Part shown: positions 43,154 to 48,814 of the stretch, piece by piece
How positions within the stretch are numbered: the stretch's first letter is position 1
How the letters are laid out: each line of letters begins with the position of its first letter
Source of the DNA: an uncultured Pelagibacteraceae bacterium
GTDB taxonomy: Bacteria; Pseudomonadota; Alphaproteobacteria; Pelagibacterales; Pelagibacteraceae
Direction: 5' to 3'
Assembly: GCA_902542975.1 (NCBI GenBank)
Contig: CACBWM010000009.1
Span: 1-48,814, forward strand
DNA length: 48,814 nt
Notes under the pieces: model-generated
Seen by the model: only the letters and a program-made list of their open reading frames with translations
The model's database searches: none
What the model was told of the DNA's origin: nothing
Made by a program: the position numbers and the translations under genes

Positions 43154-44299
43154 GTGAATTTTAAGAAAATATTACCCCAGTTTCTTACGCTAGTAGTTGT
43201 TATTCTAGTATTTGGCTTCTTCTCTTATAACGCCCAAGTTAATATGGAAAATAGGGGTATAACATTTGGTTATGGATTTTTATCACAAGAGTCATCATTT
43301 GATGTACAGTTTTCTCTTATTGAATATGATGGTTCACATTCTTATTTTAGAGCTTATCTTGTTGGTTTATTAAATACTATTCTAGTTTCAGTTATTGGAA
43401 TTATTTTTGCGACGATAATTGGAGTTGTTGTTGGAATAGCCAGATTATCAAGCAATTATCTTATTGAACGAACTGCAGCAATATATGTTGAATTTTTTAG
43501 AAATATTCCTTTGTTACTTCAAATATTTTTTTGGTATTTTGCAGCTTTAAGAGCATTACCTTTACCAGAAAAAGCAGAACCCATGTTTGGAGTTTTCTTT
43601 TTAACAATTAAAGGTTTTTTTATTCCAGCTTTTATTTGGAATAATCTAGATATTTTTATTTATTCAGTAATTGCAGCAATAATTGCAATATTTTTTGTAA
43701 GAGCATATGCTAAAAAAAAGCAAGAAAATCAAGGAACTCAAACTCCCGTTTTATTAATATCAATTGGTCTTTTAATTATTTTACCATTATTAAGTTTTTT
43801 ACTAGGCGGGGTTGATGCATCAATCGAAATACCAGTTATTGAACAACTGTCAAAAACATCATTTACTTTTAAAGGAGGACTTAAATTACCTCCAGAATTA
43901 ATTTCATTAGCATTAGCTTTATCTTTATATACTGCAACTTTTATAGCTGAATGTGTAAGAGCTGGTGTTCAGGGTGTTAGCAAAGGTCAAAAAGAAGCTG
44001 CAGCTTCAATTGGTTTAACTCCTAATCAAGTTCTTAAATTAGTCGTTATGCCTCAAGCATTGAGGATTATAATTCCTCCAACAACCAATCAATATTTAAA
44101 TTTAACAAAGAATTCTTCTCTTGCTGCTGCTATTGCATATCCAGACTTAGTACTTGTTTTTGCAGGAACAGCTTTGATGCAAACAGGAAGAGCAATAGAG
44201 ATTGTTTCAATTACAATGTTAACTTATTTAACTTTAAGCATAACAATCTCAATATTTATGAATTGGTATAATAAAAAAATAGCAATTAAAGAAAAATAA
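43154..44299 (+). CDS. aapQ: Polar amino-acid ABC transporter permease (AapQ/YhdX-like)
   Basis: Inner-membrane permease, 381 residues, the HisMQ-type subfamily. An N-terminal membrane segment (about 8-25) precedes the core domain with GLLNTILVSVIGIIFATIIG and EFFRNIPLLLQIFFWYF. The EAA coupling loop near the C-terminus reads GQKEAAASIGLTPNQVLKLV, followed by MPQALRIIIPPTTNQYLNL. A long insertion between segments (about 140-240) is typical of AapQ and AapM compared with shorter HisQ/M. The start is GTG at 43154. The stop overlaps the next ATG by one base. Confidence 0.93.
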   Translation: MNFKKILPQFLTLVVVILVFGFFSYNAQVNMENRGITFGYGFLSQESSFDVQFSLIEYDGSHSYFRAYLVGLLNTILVSVIGIIFATIIGVVVGIARLSSNYLIERTAAIYVEFFRNIPLLLQIFFWYFAALRALPLPEKAEPMFGVFFLTIKGFFIPAFIWNNLDIFIYSVIAAIIAIFFVRAYAKKKQENQGTQTPVLLISIGLLIILPLLSFLLGGVDASIEIPVIEQLSKTSFTFKGGLKLPPELISLALALSLYTATFIAECVRAGVQGVSKGQKEAAASIGLTPNQVLKLVVMPQALRIIIPPTTNQYLNLTKNSSLAAAIAYPDLVLVFAGTALMQTGRAIEIVSITMLTYLTLSITISIFMNWYNKKIAIKEK

Positions 44300-45741
44300 T
44301 GAATAAATTAAATTTTTTATCACCGGACAAAAATAATCTTTACGCTTACTTGTATTCAGGTATTAGTTTATTATCACTTAGTATTTTAATTGTTTTCTTG
44401 AATTCTTTTTTCAGTTTAGATTTGACTAACTTTCTACCAGGAACAATAAGTTACTTTTTGCCTCTAATAATTGGTTTTATTGGTTTGCATTTAATTAGAA
44501 TTGAATATTCAGGTATAAAATTTTTAGACATTATTAACAAAAATATTAATACAAATAACTTTAATGCTCTTTTATCATTATTAATTATATTTGCTGTTAT
44601 CAAATCGTTACCACCATTGTTAAGTTGGTTCATAATTGATGCAAATTTTGCTGGCGATTCAAAAGATGCATGTTCTGGATCTGGAGCATGCTGGGCTTAT
44701 ATAAAAACTTGGTTTAATAGATTTATGTATGGAATGTATCCAAATGCAGAACAGTGGAGAATAAATTTATCATTTATAGCTCTTGCTTTTCTTGGCGGAG
44801 TAGGTTTTTTTGCAACTGAAAAATTTAAAAAATATTTAACATTGTATTATGTTGTTGTTTATCCAGTAATTGCCTTTTTATTTATTTTCTTTTTTATTTC
44901 AGGTGGTCCAATATTTTTTGATTTTTCATATGGAATTATTGCTGCAGTGATATCTATTGTGATAGGTTTTTTTATTCCATCGAAATTTAAGATGTATTAT
45001 TTTTTAATAATACCAATCACGATTTATATATTATTAAAATATGTCTTTTTTTATGAAGAACTCATCGAATTAGGAAAGATACAAGCTTTCGAATGGGTTG
45101 AAACTGGGGCTTGGGGTGGATTATCATTAACTTTCATAGTTTCATTTTTCTGTTTAATATTCTGTTTTCCAGTAGGATTATTCCTATCTTTAGGGAGAAG
45201 ATCTGATTTACCCATCATTAAATACATATCTATAGGATTTATAGAATTTTGGAGAGGGGTACCTTTAATCACAGTTTTATTTATGTCATCAGTAATGTTT
45301 CCAATGTTTTTACCAGAGGACATGTTTATTGATAAACTAGTAAGAGTTATAATTGCTATATCATTGTTTGAAGCCGCATATGTAGCAGAGGTAATTCGAG
45401 GTGGTTTACAGGCTTTACCTAGAGGGCAATATGATGCTGCAAAATCTTTAGGAATGGGTTATTGGAAAATGCATATATTTGTTATTTTACCACAAGCTCT
45501 CAAATTAGTTATACCAGGTATAGCAAATACATTCTTAGCGCTTGTGAAAGATACACCTTTAATATTTGTAGTGGGTCTTTTAGAAATAGTAGGAATGCTA
45601 AATTTAGCTAAAACAAATCCTGAATGGTTAGGTTTTGCAATGGAAGGCTATGTATTTGCTTCAATCGTATTTTTTATTATTTGCTATGCAATGAGTAAAT
45701 ATAGTTATAATTTAGAGCAAAAATATAAAACCGAGAGATAA
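44299..45741 (+). CDS. aapM: Polar amino-acid ABC transporter permease (AapM/YhdY-like)
   Basis: Second permease, 480 residues. The first half (about 1-260) holds several extra hydrophobic segments and a soluble loop with [11 protein letters not shown], a feature of AapM. The transport core starts near [20 protein letters not shown] and has [20 protein letters not shown]. The EAA loop reads [20 protein letters not shown], followed by [17 protein letters not shown]. It pairs with AapQ to form the channel. The order J-Q-M-P is complete, and adjacent genes overlap by one base. Confidence 0.93.
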   Translation: MNKLNFLSPDKNNLYAYLYSGISLLSLSILIVFLNSFFSLDLTNFLPGTISYFLPLIIGFIGLHLIRIEYSGIKFLDIINKNINTNNFNALLSLLIIFAVIKSLPPLLSWFIIDANFAGDSKDACSGSGACWAYIKTWFNRFMYGMYPNAEQWRINLSFIALAFLGGVGFFATEKFKKYLTLYYVVVYPVIAFLFIFFFISGGPIFFDFSYGIIAAVISIVIGFFIPSKFKMYYFLIIPITIYILLKYVFFYEELIELGKIQAFEWVETGAWGGLSLTFIVSFFCLIFCFPVGLFLSLGRRSDLPIIKYISIGFIEFWRGVPLITVLFMSSVMFPMFLPEDMFIDKLVRVIIAISLFEAAYVAEVIRGGLQALPRGQYDAAKSLGMGYWKMHIFVILPQALKLVIPGIANTFLALVKDTPLIFVVGLLEIVGMLNLAKTNPEWLGFAMEGYVFASIVFFIICYAMSKYSYNLEQKYKTER

Positions 45742-46475
45742 TGTCAGATAAAATAATTCAAATTAAAGAAATGAATAAATGGTTTGGAGATTTCCAGGTC
45801 TTAAAAAACATAAATTTAGACGTCGAAAAGAATAAAAAAATTGTTGTTTGTGGTCCGTCAGGTTCAGGAAAATCGACATTAATAAGATGTATTAATAGAC
45901 TTGAAGAACACCAAGAGGGATCAATTGTCGTTGATGGCACTGAATTAACTGAAGAGACAAAAAATATAGAACAAATAAGAGCTGAGGTTGGAATGGTTTT
46001 TCAACAATTTAATTTATTTCCTCATTTATCAATATTAGATAATTGTACTCTTGCTCCTATTTGGGTGAAAAAAATGCCTAAAAAAGATGCTGAAGCATTA
46101 GCTTTAAAACATTTAGAAAAAGTTCAAATTTCCGATCAAGCTTATAAATATCCAGGCCAACTTTCCGGAGGTCAACAACAAAGATGTGCAATCGCAAGAG
46201 CATTATGTATGGAGCCAAAAATAATGCTTTTTGATGAACCAACATCAGCATTAGATCCTGAAATGATTAAAGAAGTTTTAGATGCAATGGTTAATTTAGC
46301 AAAGGCTGGTATGACTATGATTGTTGTAACACACGAAATGGGGTTTGCAAAAGAAGTTGCAGATGAAGTTATTTTTATGGATGAGGGCATGATTGTTGAG
46401 CAAGCAGAAACAAAAGAGTTTTTTGCTAACCCAAAAAGCGATAGAACAAAGCTTTTTTTAAGCCAAATATTATAA
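45741..46475 (+). CDS. aapP: Polar amino-acid ABC transporter ATP-binding protein (AapP/YhdZ-like)
   Basis: ATPase driving the AapQM channel, 244 residues. Walker [10 protein letters not shown] includes Lys44. The Q-loop is [19 protein letters not shown], the signature [15 protein letters not shown], Walker [16 protein letters not shown], and the switch His is in [16 protein letters not shown]. This is the canonical polar amino-acid (GlnQ/HisP) class. It ends the transporter operon. The 145-base gap after it holds a likely promoter for the next gene but no strong terminator. Confidence 0.96.
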   Translation: MSDKIIQIKEMNKWFGDFQVLKNINLDVEKNKKIVVCGPSGSGKSTLIRCINRLEEHQEGSIVVDGTELTEETKNIEQIRAEVGMVFQQFNLFPHLSILDNCTLAPIWVKKMPKKDAEALALKHLEKVQISDQAYKYPGQLSGGQQQRCAIARALCMEPKIMLFDEPTSALDPEMIKEVLDAMVNLAKAGMTMIVVTHEMGFAKEVADEVIFMDEGMIVEQAETKEFFANPKSDRTKLFLSQIL

Positions 46476-46504
46476 AAATTATAACTAAATTGCTAAAAAG
46501 TCGC

Positions 46505-46534
46505 TTGACAGCTTTATAAAATCTTAAAAATTAT
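46505..46534 (+). promoter_or_regulatory. Possible promoter for the XRE regulator gene
   Basis: TTGACA (46505-46510) is a perfect sigma-70 -35 element. A -10 is ambiguous in the AT-rich DNA that follows: AATTAT at 46529-46534 gives an 18-base spacing. A transcript from here would carry a leader of roughly 80 bases to the ATG at 46621, in which I see no clear fold. A ribosome site, AAAGAGG, lies at 46607-46613. Confidence 0.35.
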
Positions 46535-46620
46535 TATTCTTTTTAAAATTATTTTACTTGAAATAACTTTTTGATTTCTATTAACTCAACTTATTATTTT
46601 TAATTAAAGAGGGGTCTTTG

Positions 46621-46992
46621 ATGGAAGAAAATTTTAATAAACATCTAGGTAACAAATTAAAACTTAGACGTTTGGCTTTAGGTTTAACTCAAACTAAAGT
46701 CGCAAAAGCAATAAATGTAACATTTCAACAAATACAAAAATATGAAAAAGGAACAAATGGTGTAAGTTCTATAAGATTACTACAACTATCTAATTATCTT
46801 AAAGTGCCAATAAACTATTTTTTTGAAGATTTTTCAGAATATTTAATAAATTTAGAAAAATCTAAAGAAGGTCACATGAACGTAAACTATAATTTTTTAG
46901 TAAAAGTTTATTCTGAGCTTACTCAAGATCAAAAAATTAAGTTTACTAAAAACATACAAATCAACCAGGTAAATATTTCTAAAACAGGATAA
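46621..46992 (+). CDS. XRE-family transcriptional regulator (PraR-like)
   Basis: A 123-residue DNA-binding protein. The Cro/C1-type helix-turn-helix occupies residues 10-70: KLKLRRLALGLTQTKVAKAI then VTFQQIQKYEKGTNGVSSIR and LQLSNYLKVPINYFFED. The phrases FQQIQKYEKG and FFED match a widespread alphaproteobacterial group that includes rhizobial PraR/PhrR. The C-terminal 50 residues are short and charged and may serve in dimerisation. The start is ATG at 46621 behind an AGAGG site. A TTG three bases upstream is also in frame but less likely. Its targets are unknown. It follows the amino-acid transporter operon on the same strand, but a separate promoter is likely. Confidence 0.88.
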   Translation: MEENFNKHLGNKLKLRRLALGLTQTKVAKAINVTFQQIQKYEKGTNGVSSIRLLQLSNYLKVPINYFFEDFSEYLINLEKSKEGHMNVNYNFLVKVYSELTQDQKIKFTKNIQINQVNISKTG

Positions 46993-47004
46993 ATTAATTT
47001 TAAT

Positions 47005-47080
47005 TGGCTCCTCGGGCAGGACTCGAACCTGCGACCAATTGATTAACAGTCAACTGCTCTACCAACTGAGCTACCGAGGA
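47005..47080 (-). tRNA. tRNA-Asn (anticodon GUU)
   Basis: A 76-base cloverleaf on the - strand, with CCA encoded at 47007-47005. Acceptor TCCTCGG pairs with CCGAGGA. The anticodon stem TTGA/TCAA region encloses loop CTGTTAA, giving anticodon GTT. The T arm has GGTTCGAGTCC. It begins 54 bases downstream of tRNA-Cys on the same strand and may share a transcript with it. Confidence 0.97.
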
Positions 47081-47133
47081 ATGTAAAATTACAACTTACT
47101 TTTTTTTTATATTATCTCAACAAAAATAAATTG

Positions 47134-47207
47134 TGGAGGCAACGCCCGGAATCGAACCGGGATACAAGGATTTGCAATCCTCTGCGTAACCATTCCGCCA
47201 CGTTGCC
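47134..47207 (-). tRNA. tRNA-Cys (anticodon GCA)
   Basis: A 74-base cloverleaf on the - strand with encoded CCA. Acceptor GGCAACG (starting at 47207) pairs with CGTTGCC. The anticodon loop TTGCAAA gives anticodon GCA. The D arm is GTGGCGGAATGGTTACGC, typical of tRNA-Cys. It lies upstream of tRNA-Asn. Confidence 0.97.
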
Positions 47208-47284
47208 ATGAATTAAATATTCAATGAGGACATATATAATTAATTTTATAATTTAGTCTATAAATTTAACGGATTATTTCATTG

Positions 47285-47312
47285 TTGTTTATTGATATGA
47301 TTAATTTATAAA
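47285..47312 (+). promoter_or_regulatory. Possible promoter for valS
   Basis: TTGTTT (47285-47290) and TATAAA (47307-47312) are separated by 16 bases. Initiation would fall about 47319, only a few bases before the valS ATG at 47323, making the mRNA nearly leaderless. No Shine-Dalgarno sequence is seen before the ATG, which agrees. The DNA is very AT-rich, so chance matches are likely. Confidence 0.3.
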
Positions 47313-47322
47313 ATAATTATCC

Positions 47323-48814
47323 ATGAGTTCAGACAAATATATTCATGAAAATGTTGAAAATAAGATTTATTCTTATTGGGAAGAAAAAAAATTATTTAAA
47401 CCAAAATCTAACAAAAAACAATTTTCTATAGTTATCCCGCCACCAAATGTAACTGGTAGTCTTCATATGGGACATGCATTAAATAATTCTATTCAAGACT
47501 TATTAACTCGTTACCATCGAATGAATAATTTTGAAACTTTATGGCAACCTGGAACCGACCATGCGGGTATTGCTACACAAGCATTAGTAGAGAAAAAGCT
47601 TAAATCTGAAGGTATCGATAAAAATGATTTAGGAAGAGAAAAGTTTATTGAAAAAGTTTGGGAGTGGAAAGGTCAATATGGTGACATAATAATTAATCAA
47701 TTAAAAAAATTAGGCTGTTCATGTGACTGGTCTAGAAATGCCTTTACCATGGACGATAATCTATCAAAATCTGTATTAAAAGTTTTTGTTGAAATGTATA
47801 AAAATGGATTAATTTACAAATCAAAAAAATTAGTAAATTGGGACACTGTTTTAAAAACAGCTATATCGGATTTAGAAGTAGATCAAAGAGAAGTTAACTC
47901 AAAACTATACCACATCAATTATCCAATAGAAGGATCTGATAAATTTATAACTATTGCAACAACTAGACCAGAAACCATGTTAGGAGATACAGCGATTGCA
48001 GTTAATCCATCAGATGAAAGATTTAAATCATTAGTAAATAAGAATGTAATAGTTCCAATAGTTGATAGAAAAATAAAAATTATTGAAGATGATTATGCAG
48101 ATTCTGAACAAGGAACTGGAGCTGTTAAAATTACGCCAGCACATGATTTCAATGATTATGAAGTGGGGGAGAGAAATAATTTAGAAGTCATAAATGTTTT
48201 TACTCCTGATGGAAAAATTAATGAAAATGCACCTGATAATTATATTGGGCTTGATAGATTTGAAGCTAGGAAAAGAATTTTAAAAGAACTAACTGATAAA
48301 AACTTATTTGTTAAAGAAGAGAAAATTAAAAATAAAGTTCCTTATGGAGATAGATCTAATTCTATAATTGAACCCTATTTAACGGAGCAATGGTTTGCAG
48401 ATGCTAAGAAGCTTTCAATAAAAGCAAAAGAAATAGTAAATAATAAAACAACTAATTTTTTTCCAGTTAATTGGACAAAAACATATTTTCAATGGATGGA
48501 TAATATCGAGCCTTGGTGTATTTCAAGACAACTTTGGTGGGGACATCAAATACCTGCATGGTATGGACCTGATGGAGAAATATTTGTAGATGAAACAGAA
48601 GAAGGTGCAAAAAAATTAGCTAAAAAACACTATAAAAAAGATGTTGAATTAATTAGAGATCCAGATGTTCTTGATACATGGTTTTCATCTGGATTATGGC
48701 CTTTTGCAACTTTAGGATGGCCAGAAAAAAATGAATATTTAGAAAAATTTTATCCAACTTCAGTATTGGTAACAGGATTTGATATCATTTTCTTTTGGGT
48801 TGCAAGAATGATTA
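47323..48814 (+). CDS. valS: Valine--tRNA ligase, N-terminal part (runs off right edge)
   Basis: Class I synthetase. The first 497 codons are in the window and the frame is still open at the last base. The start ATG at 47323 opens MSSDKYIHENVENKIYSYWE. The HIGH motif lies in IPPPNVTGSLHMGHALNNSI. The editing domain shows ATTRPETMLGDTAIAVNP and EQGTGAVKITPAHDFNDYEVG. The catalytic core resumes with PWCISRQLWWGHQIPAWYG and VLDTWFSSGLWPFATLGWP. The KMSKS motif, anticodon domain and C-terminal coiled coil lie beyond the window. It is divergent from tRNA-Cys, with 115 bases between them. Confidence 0.96.
   Translation, partial: MSSDKYIHENVENKIYSYWEEKKLFKPKSNKKQFSIVIPPPNVTGSLHMGHALNNSIQDLLTRYHRMNNFETLWQPGTDHAGIATQALVEKKLKSEGIDKNDLGREKFIEKVWEWKGQYGDIIINQLKKLGCSCDWSRNAFTMDDNLSKSVLKVFVEMYKNGLIYKSKKLVNWDTVLKTAISDLEVDQREVNSKLYHINYPIEGSDKFITIATTRPETMLGDTAIAVNPSDERFKSLVNKNVIVPIVDRKIKIIEDDYADSEQGTGAVKITPAHDFNDYEVGERNNLEVINVFTPDGKINENAPDNYIGLDRFEARKRILKELTDKNLFVKEEKIKNKVPYGDRSNSIIEPYLTEQWFADAKKLSIKAKEIVNNKTTNFFPVNWTKTYFQWMDNIEPWCISRQLWWGHQIPAWYGPDGEIFVDETEEGAKKLAKKHYKKDVELIRDPDVLDTWFSSGLWPFATLGWPEKNEYLEKFYPTSVLVTGFDIIFFWVARMI

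Noticed and set aside
46618..46620. TTG start for the XRE regulator
   Set aside because: An ATG follows directly at 46621 with well-placed AGAGG.
1..48814. Mobile element, genomic island or CRISPR array
   Set aside because: No transposase, integrase, phage gene or regularly spaced repeat was seen, and gene order follows the conserved alphaproteobacterial backbone throughout.

Overview
The window looks like a piece of the chromosomal backbone of a SAR11 bacterium (Pelagibacterales, Alphaproteobacteria). The DNA is very AT-rich, and proteins are heavy in Lys, Ile and Asn. Most neighbouring genes overlap by 1-26 bases or are separated by only a few bases. The gene order follows the classic alphaproteobacterial backbone, with several usual members missing. 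No transposase, integrase, phage gene, CRISPR array or rRNA was seen. No stretch over 300 bases lacks a gene or tRNA.

Layout. (1) 1-7706, + strand: RNase J (5' end outside the window), a DUF1467 membrane protein, proS, lolC/E, lolD, dnaE. (2) 7714-19907, + strand: rpsB behind a candidate pseudoknotted leader, then tsf, frr, uppS, cdsA, dxr, bamA, skp/ompH, lpxD, fabZ, lpxA, a small 2OG-Fe(II)-oxygenase-like gene, lpxI, lpxB. This run joins translation factors to isoprenoid carrier, phospholipid, outer-membrane protein and lipid A synthesis. (3) 19890-27292, - strand: ppiD-like, trpE, trpG, trpD, trpC, then lexA (with a GTTC-N7-GTTC SOS box) and gltX. (4) 27350-33799, + strand: tpiA, secG, pyrG, kdsA, eno, ftsB, lipA, coq10/ratA-like. 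(5) 33807-35856, - strand: ispDF fusion, pgpA, pncC (cinA C-terminal type). (6) 35895-41812, + strand: ntrY, ntrX, trkA, trkH. (7) 41837-46475: tRNA-Arg, then an aap/yhd-type polar amino-acid ABC transporter (binding protein, strong hairpin terminator, two permeases, ATPase). (8) 46621-48814: a PraR-like XRE regulator, tRNA-Asn and tRNA-Cys on the - strand, and the start of valS, which runs off the right edge.

How the genes work together: most are housekeeping. Lipid A and Kdo genes (lpxD/A/I/B, kdsA), BamA and Skp indicate an LPS-bearing outer membrane. IspDF, Dxr and UppS supply the MEP pathway and undecaprenyl carrier. NtrYX, the amino-acid transporter and the XRE regulator form the environment-responsive end of the window. 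The points most worth a second look are the rpsB leader pseudoknot, the oxygenase-like gene inside the lipid A operon, the PpiD-like protein with no visible parvulin domain, the series of clean gene drop-outs (pyrH, rseP, comEC, moaC/moeA, pdh, ntrBC), and the inverted repeats before the amino-acid binding-protein gene.
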